The position numbers were made by a program, and so were the translations under genes. DNA of 64,000 nucleotides, taken from NCBI GenBank assembly GCA_947044365.1, contig OX345638.1, positions 11,216,645 to 11,280,644 on the forward strand. The letters are read 5' to 3'. The number at the start of each line of letters is the position of its first letter. The stretch's first letter is position 1. A model generated the notes under the pieces. It did not search any database and was not told where the DNA came from. It saw only the letters and a program-made list of their open reading frames with translations. Shown here piece after piece: positions 18,643 to 40,100 of this stretch. Source of the DNA: Petrosia ficiformis (taxonomy: Eukaryota; Porifera; Demospongiae; Haplosclerida; Petrosiidae).

Positions 18643-21600
18643 ATGAAGAGATCTAATTCAACAAGTATGATATCAGATTTATTATCTTGTGGCGGAGGAC
18701 CAAGAAGAAACTTTGAAGAAGGCCTAAAAGGAAAGAGAAATCTCTCAACAAGTAATGCATCATTACCAGGAGATTTACCCCTGAGTATACCTTGGTCAAG
18801 CCCCGTGAGAAGACAGGTGAGTGATATATATATGTATTGTATATATGCAGTGTTTGCACTAAAGAGTGGGACCATAGTGCTACCACATTCTTTAATATCA
18901 TGCTGTGAACATTGTTATAATCCTGATTCAACATTGCTCACTTAACGTCACATACTACTGATGTTCTACTAAATATTCAGTCTCATTCAGGAATTTGATC
19001 TGGGGTGGGATATACCAGCGAAAGTCAACTATCAGAGGGGGTATTCCCTTTGCGTGTTGCTTTTGGGACTTATAGCTGATGGTATTAAAAACGTTCCAGA
19101 TATGCATATATATGTATTCAGTAATGACAATGGTTTATTCAACTGTTGCCCTATACTATTAAACTTTGGAAAATCCAGAGGGGAGATGTGCTCTAGTGGA
19201 GGGAAAGCCCCTCTACTTCTGTATTAATCACTAATATGTATCCTGGGGATACACTGATATACATGTATTGTAATATATGTATGCATATATGTGGTTTGTA
19301 CATACCATTACACGTACATGTAGTGTTGTCACATTAAAGTTAAGTTAGGATATTAATGACTGACCATGGACTAAGATAAGTCCATAATCATGAAATTAAT
19401 ATAATTACAATTTTTAATTATGATAATCGTTATAATTATACACAGTGTATTTAACTTGAGAAATACTATGTACATGTACATGTATGTATGTATATATGTG
19501 TGTATGTATGTGTGTACATTAATGTATGTTTGTATGTACAGTGTATGTATGTACATGTATGTATATATATGTATGTACACATGTATACTATGTATGTATA
19601 TATGTATACACATGTATGTGTATGTATGTATGTTTGTACACATGTACATGTATGTACGTATGTATGTATGTGCATGTATGTATGTATGTATGTATGTATG
19701 TGTGTATGTATGCTGTATGCATTAGTGTTGTTTAGTTAACTATAACTAAAACCCCTTTTTATGACTTATTACAAGTCTATTGTAATAACTCTAACTACCT
19801 AAAAATTGAAAATTGGCCGATAATGACACTTTAATTACATTGTGTAGTTAACTGAAACACTTCCTTCCTAATATTATTTCCGTTAATTAACAATACTAGT
19901 ATGTATGTATGTAAGTATGTAAGTATGTACAATGTATGTATGTATGTATGTATGTATGTATGTACAATGTATGTATGTATGTATATATTTATGTGTGTAT
20001 GTATGTATGTATGTATGTATGTATGTCTGTATGTACATGTTAGTACATGTATGTACATGTACATACATATATGTACATGTACATGTATATATTAATAGAT
20101 CATAATTATTATAAATTTTGTAGCCATTATCTTCTCCCTTACCATTAATGAGAATCAACTCTCCAACTTCACGAGTTGTACAACTTAGAAAAGTAAGATT
20201 TACTATAAATATACTATATTATACATTACCTGTATATTCTCATTGTAATTTGTAAGTAAATAGAATAATTCGAGTATATATGGTACTACAATACTATAAT
20301 AGAAACCATACCCCTAGTATAGTACCATATATACTCTAATTAATTTGTGCTGGATGAAATACGAACCGTTATTGTATAAGAGTTTATGAAACCAACAAAA
20401 TTTCGTGTCCAGGAAGAACTGTAATTAATCTCCATGGCAACTGTATTTTATTTGGCTTCCTATTTAAGATTCATGAATGTGAATTAAATAAATGATATTT
20501 CTTAATAAAATTTTATTACATGATATTAAAAATTTTTGTTCCTTATTCTGTAATATCATTTCATGTAAACCAATACAGATAATTAGACTATATATGGTAT
20601 TATACTATCTAGTACATATGTTAGGCAGGTGAAGGGTTTCTATCATAGTATTTTAGTATAGTACCATATATATTCTAATAATTAGTTCATGTGCTTGCAT
20701 GAATCATGAGGTTACAATTAGTTAGTAATGATTATGAAGTAATTAAATAATCTGATTCAGTACTTTTGATAAGCGTATATGGTGCACCACTGGCCCAAAG
20801 AGCTTCTTATTTGGCCAGATGGCGCAGTTAATTATGATTATATTGTCACTAACAGCATTAACTGTTAATTAGCTCAAGATATATTCTCAATGGCACACAT
20901 ACCAACCATTCTTGAGCCAATTTGGCCCAGGCTGATTTGATATTGTTAGCTAATGATAAAAGGCTGAGCCACACCTCTTGTTACCATAGCAACATTGTTT
21001 CAATATGGAACATATGTACATAGAAAAGGACAACTCTTTATATTTTCACAGGAGGAAAGTGTTGATGAACGTATCAGAGAGGTTGAACAAGACAGGTAAG
21101 CCACACCCACTAAAATATCACATGACCTCATATGACATCATTTGACATCATAGGGAAGTGACATCACAAATCCAGTTGAATCAATCATGGACTGATTTAA
21201 AAATTGTGAGTATCTTGAGCTGGGTATTATCCCTTTAATTAAATTAATAATTACCTCGTTAGGAAGATGATGATATTAGACCGGAAATGATGGAGACACT
21301 GCCATCTCTTGTTGCCATGACAACAGTAAGTACCCCCTTCATATCGCCTTCATCACCTGTTTTTTCATCAAGAGTGAGTCATTTATTTTTGTGTATGTGT
21401 AACAATTATCAATATCTATTTACAGGTTCGTAGCCGGAGTTTAACACCCACCAGTCCATCATCATCTCGAAATTTTACATAGTAAGTTAATGTTGGGTCT
21501 CATAATGAAACTATTCACTACATATCGGCAACATTGAATATATCCATATACAATACCTGACTTTATTAAGTTTACATACTATGATGGGAGCTATACTTTA

Positions 21601-22834
21601 ATAAGGTGATAGTCAACTGTACTTCTAAGTAGTACTATAGTACTACTTTGTACTGTAATCATAGTAATGTATGAATTCCCTTTACATTTGTATGTAATAG
21701 TATAGTACATGTACTAAGGTGAAATACTGTGTAGTACATTTGAAGTACAGTGTACTTCACTCACAAAGTACAGTGTAGTTGATGGAAGTACAGTGATAGT
21801 ATGTAAACTTAACATTGTCAGATAGAGTATCATCATTACAATCATTTCCTTCATTGAGATCAAAGATAGATATCTGTATTTGTGTCTATGTCAATGGATG
21901 GATTCTCTGAGGATAAATAGATAGATAGATAGACAGAAAGATAAATGTGTTCCTCTCAAGAGATAGATAGATATAGATGTGTCATAGATAGACAGAGATA
22001 GCTAGCACTAATAGACTCGCAATTTAGTTATGCAATATCTGTTCTTTTATGGCCTCTTCTCTTTTTGTAGTCGTCGTAGTCTCAGTCCTGTTCCACTTAG
22101 ACCCAGTTCACTATGTTTCCAACCTCAAAGAAAAAGACAAAGAAATTCTGGTATGAGTCTTCATGTGTATGGGAATGAGTCTATGTACTATATCTGTATA
22201 TACTGATTAGGCATGAGCTGTTTGGGTATGAGTCTGTACTATATCATTATGTTACTGTATGTACAGAGCTGTTTGGGTATGAGCCTGCATATCCCATATG
22301 TACACTGGGAATGTGTCTACATTGGTATGCACCTTGTGTCTGGGTATGAGTCTGTATTCTTGTCTCATTACAGAATTACAGGAGGACATGGACATATCGC
22401 CCACACAAACTCATCCACCAGCTAAACGAGCTGTATTTCAATCACCATTGACATTCTCACCATGCATAAGTCCTCTGTCTTCAGTTCCACAAACAACTGT
22501 TGAGGAAATGAGACATCTAGATTCATCAGCAAGAGAAGATCCGAGAATATTTCAGCCTTTAATTAGAGAAGACAACTGCAGTAGACCCGCTTTTAACACA
22601 CAAATAGTTCAATTTCCATCTTATACAAGTAATAGTTATTTGTCGAAAGGGGTGGGGCTTTCATCAGACAGCACACATAATCATCAATGTGTTGAAAGCG
22701 CATTTCTTCCGTTCAAGAAACCATGTACTACAGATTGTTTACCAACACATCCCTCACAAAATATATCACCCGTTAACGACAGCCATTTCGATTCCCTACC
22801 AGCAGCTCTTAATCCTGTCACTACAATATCATAA
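18643..22834 (+). CDS. PABIR: PABIR/FAM122-family PP2A-B55 regulator
   Basis: Seven exons: 18643-18816, 21052-21095, 21154-21205, 21263-21325, 21426-21481, 22071-22150, 22374-22834; 309 aa with all phases consistent. Known family members bind the B55 subunit of PP2A and inhibit it. Family landmarks in order: MKRSNSTSMI near the start (vertebrate LRRSNSAPLI), LSIPWSSPVRRQ, the helix REVEQDREVTSQIQLNQSW (family pattern REVQTAMQISHSW, the B55-contact helix), then RSRSLTPTSPS, YRRSLSPVPLRPSSL and the basic QRKRQR. The long Ser/Pro-rich tail is poorly conserved and has several SP sites. Vertebrate PABIR1 is about 290 aa and intronless, whereas this gene is split. Intron 1 (18817-21051) holds microsatellites and MITE copies. 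Upstream it shares a promoter gap with TM9SF3. Confidence 0.86.
19468..19722. repeat. ATGT microsatellite in PABIR intron 1
   Basis: Imperfect (TATG)n/(TGTA)n with ACATGTACATG breaks. Confidence 0.9.
19725..19872. mobile_element. M1 MITE-like element copy
   Basis: Starts GTTGTTTAGTTAACTATAAC and contains the shared internal ATTGGCC.ATAATG.CACTTT and TATTACAAGTC.ATTGTAATA palindrome. It ends TAGTTAACTGAAACA. Relatives lie at 28430-28612, 33800-33965 and 45424-45662. No coding capacity. Confidence 0.65.
19897..20092. repeat. ATGT microsatellite in PABIR intron 1
   Basis: (TATG)n with two TACAATG breaks and an ACATGT-rich end. Confidence 0.9.
20262..20345. mobile_element. M3 MITE-like palindrome
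   Basis: Inverted arms GAGTATATATGGTACTA and TAGTACCATATATACTC enclose a short centre. A second similar structure lies at 20586-20690 and a third at 40546-40650, where its right end leads into the 74-bp array. Confidence 0.65.
20755..20955. mobile_element. M2 MITE-like element copy
   Basis: Shares TTTTGATA, GGTGCACCACTGGCCCAAAG, AGCTTCTTATT, TGCGCAGT-like and CAATTTGGCCCAGGCT blocks with the complete copy at 29469-29687. The right terminal repeat is degraded. Confidence 0.7.
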
Positions 22835-23031
22835 CATAAAAATCACTCATTTATATTTTGTTTACTGGTATTTCATAGCTATTTTGATTGCAATAATAAT
22901 CAATATTAATATTAATAATATTTTATATTTAGTAAACCCGTTGTATTCAATATTGACTTGTGTAATGAATCTCATTTTTGAGTAAGAATGAAATATATCA
23001 AATGATATTAATTGATATTCGTACTTATAAT

Positions 23032-31119
<8,088 letters not shown>

Positions 31120-31258
31120 TTTATTTCAAGAACATCAAAATTCTCTGTTTTCATGTGTAGTAGTACATGCAAGCAGCTAGCCACGCCCAACATTAATTAC
31201 TATATCCCAACCCACAATAGATATCTTTGTTATTGTAAACATCATTCAATTGGTGGAG
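31120..31258. promoter_or_regulatory. Divergent promoter region between FBXO21 and DPP4-like gene
   Basis: 139 bp between oppositely oriented start codons. Contains GCCACGCCCA at 31180-31189 and CAATTGG (inverted CCAAT) at about 31247-31253. No TATA box is evident. Confidence 0.6.
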
Positions 31259-34200
31259 ATGTCATTTGATGAACAGAGTAAGCAAGACATTGAAGAAACT
31301 GAGCTGATTCCAGAATCCAACCACGAGGAGAAGCAGGATACAATTACCAATTCTGAGGAAAGAGAAAGCAGCATGGGTGATGAAGAAAAACATGAAGAGA
31401 AGTTGGGTTTGCTGGAAGGAGATGTGGGTGGACCTCAGGTATATATATTTACATGTTACAGTATAATTACATATTATATATTTACCCCATGGAGTGTATG
31501 CACGAAGGCTTATTAAAGTGATCAGTTCTGTCTGTCTGACTCATGCAACAGCTCAAAATAATTTGTATAAGAATGCATGCATATAGTGCAGTGGTTATGC
31601 AGTTCACAGTATCTGCAATTCCTGTGGTTCTTATTATCAGCTTAGAAAGTCCAAAATCATTCCAGAAAGAAAGTCAAATGAATCCATAGCAACAAAAAGT
31701 TATAGCGGAGTACCTCGTGCACTCCCAAGTGCCACATGGAATATACTGTCAGTGCAATGATGTCATCACACTGACAATATCGTCCATGTGGCACATTGGA
31801 TTATGCTATAAATATTACATATATAGTATATTTAATGCCATGACCTGTTCATCGTAAAAAATGAGAATGTAACGCCATATGAAGACTGTCCTTATGATTA
31901 CATATAACAGAGTTTTGATATGTTTTGAAGCATGGGCTTAACAATGGTTAGTGTGTGCACCATATATCTTGAGCCAAGTTAATACAGTTAGTGACAATAT
32001 AATCATAATTAACTGAGCCAAAGAGAACTATGCCAAATAAGAAGCTCTTTGGGCCAATGGTGCATGCGCCATATGAGCTTATCAAAAACGCCAATATAAT
32101 TATATATAATTATATATATGATGTATTTACTCGAGTTCTAATTAATTTAGTGGTATATTTATCTTTACACAGACAGTCATTAAATGTCAGAGGAAGACAC
32201 GCTGTTCATTTCCTTGCTGTGTAATAATCAGTCTTGGTTTAGTGATACTCTTTTGTGTGATTGCATTAGCAGCTTCATTAAGTGTGATTGTCCACCGTGA
32301 GTTAGGTATTTACATCATTGGTAAGTTATATACACTGTATATTATAGCTACTGCGAGTAATGAATCTCTCAAGAAAGTTACATTAGAGGATGTATTTAAC
32401 TCCTCGTTCAGTACACGATCATACTCAGGAACATGGACATCACGTGAGTGATAGTGTTCACTGTATTTGATAATTAAATATATACTAATAAACTGTTTGT
32501 TGCATGTTTAAACTAATTTGATTGGTCGTTATATGACCTTAACAGCATTTCTAGTTATATGGGAAGTAATTATTATTATGGATATATTTCTGATGGAAAA
32601 TACAATGTTTTCATTCCATTATAAACATGATTATTGTGTTCCTAATTGACAGTACAAGTGTACTATCCATTAGGAACACAGTACAGCTGCATGCAGGTTG
32701 CAAAAGTACAGATAATAATTATTAAAGTACTGCTCTTTCTATTTACAGGAGGAGAACTACTTCACATATCAACAGAAGAAGGCGTGGTTTTATTTTCACC
32801 AATTACAAATACATCCAGTGTCATCATTACTCCATCTACAATGGTAACACACATACAAACATGTTATATAATGTATACATTACATTATACTATAGGAGGC
32901 TTATAATGTTAGTACTGTTACGCTATCTTCAAATGGAGATTACGCAATGTTGATCAGTAATACTGAGATGGTAAGCTAACATTATATATAGTTATCCATG
33001 CACTCTAGTAAGCTATGATACCAGTGTTCCTCTCTGGGGAAGGAAAAACAGAGGCTTATCTAAAAATATAAGCTATAATTGTGTTATCGTGAAGCCATAA
33101 TAATGTGTATGACCAATTAAATTATAACACAACTGTATTAATGAGGATTATAGTTGCTCCATATTAATGTTCCTGATCATTGTTGCAATATGTCTTCATT
33201 GAATAACTCAGTGCCTGACCAAATCGATCCTCATACCAGTGTATGCTCTAAAGTGTGTGTCTCATTAATATTCATCAGTAATCAAGTTTGTTAGTTTTCA
33301 CTCTATTTTATAAGTACCATACAACAATGAACCATTACTATTACTAATTTATAATTTGTTTAAAGAGCTAAACACCTTTCAGTGATAAAATCAACAATTT
33401 TAGGCATCCAGCACTTAACTTTAGGAATCCAGGGACACCTAAACACCCTCTAGAGTAAACACTGCCTCATACAATCTGTATATACCTTCATGAGGCTAAA
33501 CTAATTATTATAATCGTAACTCATTATCGAGTTGAAGTTATCATAACTTACAATCTTATTTTGATGTAATCTTTATATTTGTCTACAGGTATATCGTCAT
33601 TCATTCTTAGCTGATTACTATATCCACGACATTACTAACAAGTGAGTATATTATAATAATTATATACTATAATGATTTCTGATCTTAAGTATTACAAATC
33701 CGCTTATTATGGGAGAAACACGGAATAGAGTACAGTATGCTGTCTGGAGTCCAACTCAAAATATAGTGGTGAGTATAAAGTATATTAATACAACTATATG
33801 CATTTTAGTACTGTTTTAGTAAGGCATTGAGAGTTTTGTTAATGAATAAATTACAAGTCTAACTATCATGAACATTTGCCAATAACGGACACTTTTAGTT
33901 AGATAACTAAAACCCTTTTAGTAAGCCTAATATTGTAACTAACTAGACACCAGCCATACTATAACTAAAAGTGGTCATTATTGTCAAAATATACATGTAC
34001 TAGCAAAATGCATAGCATTGTGTCGGCAAGACGAAGGAAGTCTTAGGGTATGGCTGTCCAAATGCGTACAAACAAATATCATGTTGACTAAAAGATAGAT
34101 AACAGAGTAGGATTTGAACCAGGGACCGTCAGCTCCAAACTATAAAAACTAATAAACACCAAAGCTATATAAACAAACACCAAGATGAGTACATCACATG

Positions 34201-37159
34201 GGGCTCGCTCAGACTGGCCCCAAATCAGAGTTTTTGATACGTTTGGAAGCGTAAGCCCAAGTTGGGTAAACAATGGTTAGTGTGTCCGCCATTGGTATGG
34301 GAATACACTTTGAGCCAATTAACAAAGAGTTAATGCTGTTAGTGCACTGCAAAAAAACAATTTAATAGTTAAAATTATTGGTTAGTACAGTTACAAGGAT
34401 TTAACAGTTACATGTCATTGGTTATGCAGTATGCATATATGCCATAGTTAAATTGTACCAGTTACATTCAACTATGATTGAAACACAAAACATTTAGGAT
34501 GCTGTCTACGTGTACTGCATGTCAAAGATTTAGTATAATTTATAATACAGTACATGTACTTGTATCTGGTCATCAAAAGGGTTTCTAACACATAATTTAA
34601 TTTATACCTTCCAATACTTGATGCACATTATGTTATAGTAACACATACATGCATGTAACCACAACATCCTAAATTGAGCTATTTCTTGCAACTGTACTAA
34701 CCAACAAATTTAATTTTGCAGTGTGATAATATAATTAACTGCGCCACTGGCCCAAAGAGAGAACTGTGCAGTACCTAATAAGAAGCTCTCTACATGTCCC
34801 AATGGTGCATCATAATTATGAGCTTATCAAAACCTCTGCCCTGAACATATAATTTATATATAAATATATTCTATTGTCTTTACATACATGCATACTGACA
34901 TAGGCTTATGTACGTGAAAACAACATATTTACATATAATGTATTGAGCAATACTACCAGTCAATACACATTTGATGGAGAGGAAGATGTCATTTATAATG
35001 GAATACCTGATTGGGTATATGAAGGTGTGTATGTGTGTGTTTGTGCGGGAGTGTGAAAAGTGATTGTGTCATTTGTATGTGAGTGCATCTGTGTGATAAG
35101 GGAATGTGTCTGCGAGTGCATCTGTGTGATAAGGGGATGTGTGTATACATTCACATTTATTATAATTATATTATAATTATATATATATATATATATATAC
35201 TCACTCAGAGGAAGTTCTATCTACAAACTATGCGTTGTGGTGGTCACCAGATAGTACGCATATAGTATATCTTAAATTTGATGATACCAATGTGGACTCA
35301 TTCCAGTTCCCAATTTATGGGGGCTATACTAAACAATACACCCATATTGAATCTATAGCATATCCTAAGGTATGTAAATGCGTCATTTATGATATATATA
35401 CTTCATCTCTTTGTCTGTTTGTCATTATGTCACAGGCCGGTACTACTAATCCTATAGCTACAGCATGGGTATTTAATACTGTTGGAAATCACATTGATCT
35501 TGAGTTATTAATACCACAGCCTTTTCATGATCAGTAAGTTAAAACATGACACTTAATAATTACATTAAAGGTCAAAGGTCGTGGTATATCTGTGCGATGT
35601 AATTATACATGATAATGTATTAGCTAAGTTATCAGGGTCAAAAGTCATAGGATATCTCTACAATATAATTATACATGCATGGAAATGGTTTAGGCTATTA
35701 GCTACTTATCAGGGTCAAAGGTCATAGGATATCTGTTCAATAATATATGATAGCATACTTTAGGCTTATAGCATATTACTCCATTATACTGCTATAGGAT
35801 ATCTATGTGATTGAATATCTGTTGTTATATAGACATTATATTGTATATGCTGGTTGGGCTAATGAAACTACTCCAATGATATCATGGATGAATAGAACTC
35901 AAAATGTAATGATATATTGTGTATATACTACTAGTAATGGAGAGTGTAAAACGGTATGTGTGTGTGTGTGTGTGTGTGTATACGCTGTAAGCATATAATT
36001 ATCTGTTCAGTACAGATCTATGAACAAAGAAGTGATGCTTGGATTGAATTAGTATGTTATATATATTACTGATCTATCAAGTTGCTATTTGGTTATTCAT
36101 TCAGGTTAAGCCACCAATATTTATTGATGGTGGCAATAAAATGTTACTGATAGATTCTGTTGCTGATAATAATGATAGTTATCTCCACATTGTAGAAGTT
36201 GAAACAACACTTACAACAGTAAATGATCATATAATGTTGTAGCTACCTAAATGTATAGTACTATTTGCCTACACCAGTATTTTAAGTTTGAAGTAACAGC
36301 CATATTGTAATGTAACCATGGTTATAAGAGGATTGGGAAAAAGGTTCAAAGGTTTGAATCTTTATTCGTTTGCTGCTCATTCAAAGCTAAATTCTCCCAT
36401 TGAAGCTTTGCCCACTTTATTGTTTACCCATGTGCACTTGTACAGTCTAAACGTGTGGTTAATAATATGGACATTTTCCAGTAAAGTTTAGGCTGTGTTG
36501 TTTGTGCTGCTGTCTCATTTCTCAGTCCAGCGATGCTAAATCCAAGTAGAAACTGACAGGAACAAGACTAGTACTTGTAATGAAGCACTATTCCAATTTT
36601 GGAGGCTTTCTATAGCTAAGGTAAGAACAACATTGATGAGAACACATGCGTCCCTTCAAAGCCTTCGAACCTTTTTTAACAAACCTTTGAATTTAGTATT
36701 AAGTATTCATCCCAGCCCTAATTCCACTGCCCTAATTTAAATGTAGACACCTATATATATATATCTATGTGCAGCACTGGAATATTCATTTAAATCATAA
36801 CTAACTCCTCAGAGTGTTGAAATAACACAAGGTGAATGGGAAGTCACTAGTATACTGGGTGCTAATGATGATATTATGTGAGTATGTATGCAATTATTAT
36901 GAAAGATCTGTTATATTATAATATATTTTTTAGTCTGTATATTAGCACTGGAAACAAGTCATGGCAGAGACATATATACAAGTGAGATTTATTATTTATG
37001 TATATATATATGTATGTTGTATGTGTGATACATGTAGTTACCATTATATATCTACATGTATGTATGTGTGTGCATGTATGTATGTATTAGATAGAGCTGT
37101 GGTTACGCGATAATCTTCAAACGTCTCAAGTATATGCATGTACATGTATGTATGTAAAC

Positions 37160-37191
<32 letters not shown>

Positions 37192-40100
37192 CTATATATA
37201 TACGCATACAATATGTATATACACAATACAAATATAATTGTTTAATTATAGTGTTGGAGGAAGTTGTTTAACATGTCAACAAGATCAATGGGAGATATTG
37301 GATAGTAAGTGTAATACTTATTCATGAACTAGCTATATGCCTGTCTTTCAATTAGGTCAGTCAGAGTGTCAGTACTGGAGTGGGGATTGTAATGGGAATC
37401 TGTCCTATTGTGTACTGTATTGTAGTGGACCATGTGTACCATTTAGTGTTCTTGTGAAATACGAAGATAACACTTTCATACCAGGTTAATTCATGATGCA
37501 TGATTATCTGTCTGTGTCTGTATATATTAGGGCTTGAACAGATCCTGTCTTTTACTGTCCAGATATACCTTCACAATAATGGTCGATTACCCTGATAATT
37601 GCTTTAAAACATTCATGACTTGTTCGTAAAAAAAATATAATGTATTACTTCACTCTTTGGCTGTAATGAAGTGTAATGTTTATACAAGCAGCATTGGTGT
37701 TTTTACAAAGCATTCAGCCTAAAAGCCTAAAAAGCTGGTAACACAGAGCAAGACACTTTATAGCAATTTTGATTGCACATGTTTGGTTTCTGCACATGCA
37801 TAAACATTAAACGAGTATCTAGATACAGAGGAACAGATTCGGTTGTCCAAGTCACGGATAATTATTTGGATATCCCATCGATCCCTAGTATATATCTATC
37901 TATCTGTCAAATCAATCTATCTATGTACACACATATACACATTTCTACATTTAGTTTCATATCTTGAGAGGAATATTGAACTTCAAAATATCATGCAATC
38001 ATTTGACTTACCGTTCGTTGAAGAAATTGAAATACCAGCAGATAATGGTAGGTCTGATGACACTATGACACTATCCTAAATACTATTATGTGTACATTAA
38101 TGTTCATAAAAAAACTACCTCAAAGCAATGTCACTAGTACTTAGGGTAAAGGCTGGTCAATATGCTTAGAGGCTGTTGGTTTACCTGGTTCAATGCTTAA
38201 ATGTAAGTAGATACAGAATATACTGTAAATCCCATAATGTTAACGGTCCATTAATGTTAACGAAATTAACGAGAAGTTGATTTTCGTTAAAATTAATGGT
38301 CGCTATAATTTAAGTAAAGTTTGCGCATGCGCAGATAAAAACGTCTAAGCTAAGTAAAGATGTCTATCCGTCGTTGGTTGACACCAGCCAGGTCCTCCAG
38401 TCTATCAAGTGTATGTTCCTGCTAGTTGCACAGGAGAGCTGCAGCCCCTGGATGTTGGAGTCAATGGAGACTTTAAACAAATGATGAAAGCTTCGTTTTC
38501 AAGATGGTACGCAGATGAAGTGAGAGTAGCTATGGATGAAGGAAAGTCTGTGAGCAATATCAAGGTGGATCTTAGAGCTTCGGTGATAAAGCCCTTGCAT
38601 GCTAACTGAGTGATGTCAGCTATCTCCACACTATCTGACAAGAAAGAAACTATAAAAAACCTTTTGGTATTTCTGAAATTTTTGAAAATGAAAATCCTTG
38701 AAAAATGAAAATCGTTAACATAAATGTTCGTTAAACCCTTACACATTCATAAAACGTTAAATGTAATGGTCGTTAACATTATGGGATTTACAGTATTCAT
38801 TATAAAGTACTAACACAAGCTTTTCATTATTAATCACACAACCATTGCAGCATTGACAAAAACCCATGCTAGTGACAAAGCTTTGAAGGTAGTCTTCCAG
38901 TCTTCATACCATGAATAAATATAATAATTATTATCTACATGTATGTATAATACATATATGCAGATTTACCATACTCTCTGTATTCTCGTGTGATGTTTCC
39001 TCCTGGTGGTAGTAAGAATTGCAAGTACAGTTATCCAGTATTGTTCTATGTGTACGGAGGTCCCTACAGTCAAATGGTAAATGAACAGTTATCAGTGCAG
39101 TAATTTCTACCAAACACAAATTCATTATTCAGTAGGTTTGGGCGATAGTGGTGATTTCACTATCACAATAACTGACATGAATATTCATGATAGCTAAAAC
39201 TTGCTATTGCTATCATGATAGTGAGACATGTGACTGATAGTACTACTATTGCTACTACTGCTATCCAGCCATTTTGTATAGTAAAATAACTAAATGTGGT
39301 ACTAGGTGGAGCAATAGTTGCTCACACCAAAGATTGCTTGTAGAAAATGGAGATAAGCGTTTGATAATTATTATTGCACTAATGACTGCATGACTTTTCT
39401 TCAATAGTTAATTGAGTTCAATTATCTTTAGATTGGACAGTATGCAGTAACATCACGTTTATTTCCAATGTACTTGTCGTCAAAGTTAAATATGATTGTT
39501 ATCAGCGTTGATGGGAGGGGCACTGGATTTAGAGGAGACAAGTAAGTATACCTTATATGGTAAAACTCATTAATTATTCATATGACAATATTTATATGTT
39601 AGTACTTCTTGAGTATTAGTATGATGTAAATTATTTAATATGAAATAATTACCTTCTAATGTATTACTAGTCTAGTGTGCTAGTCCCTTCTTCTTTTATA
39701 TAAGCTGAATAGCAGAGGAAGGGGATAGTAACAAATCGGTCATTATAGTTATTTCCACCAATCACATTTACTGGACCATTAAAATGGTGATTAGTTTTGC
39801 AAACTGCAGAGCACTTACTAGCTCAACCAAATCATGTGAAGTCAATTATGGAAACTGCAGACTGCTATTATAAGGCTGATGTGATTTAGGTTGAGTTGAT
39901 AAGTGCTATACAGTTTCCATAATTTTAAGTGGTCTAGCTTTACAATGGCCCAGTAAATCTGATTGGTTGGCAATAGTCGAGCAAAACCAACTCTTCCTCT
40001 GCCAGTCACCTTATGAAAGAGGATATATAGTGCATTACAGAAATTATAACATGAAAAGTGTATATAGTCAAGACAAATATACAACACAAATGGAGTGAGT

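Noticed and set aside
34081..34150. tRNA-like box B (GGTTCAAATCC on the minus strand)
   Set aside because: No cloverleaf can be folded and no convincing A box is present; at most a chance match or SINE trace.
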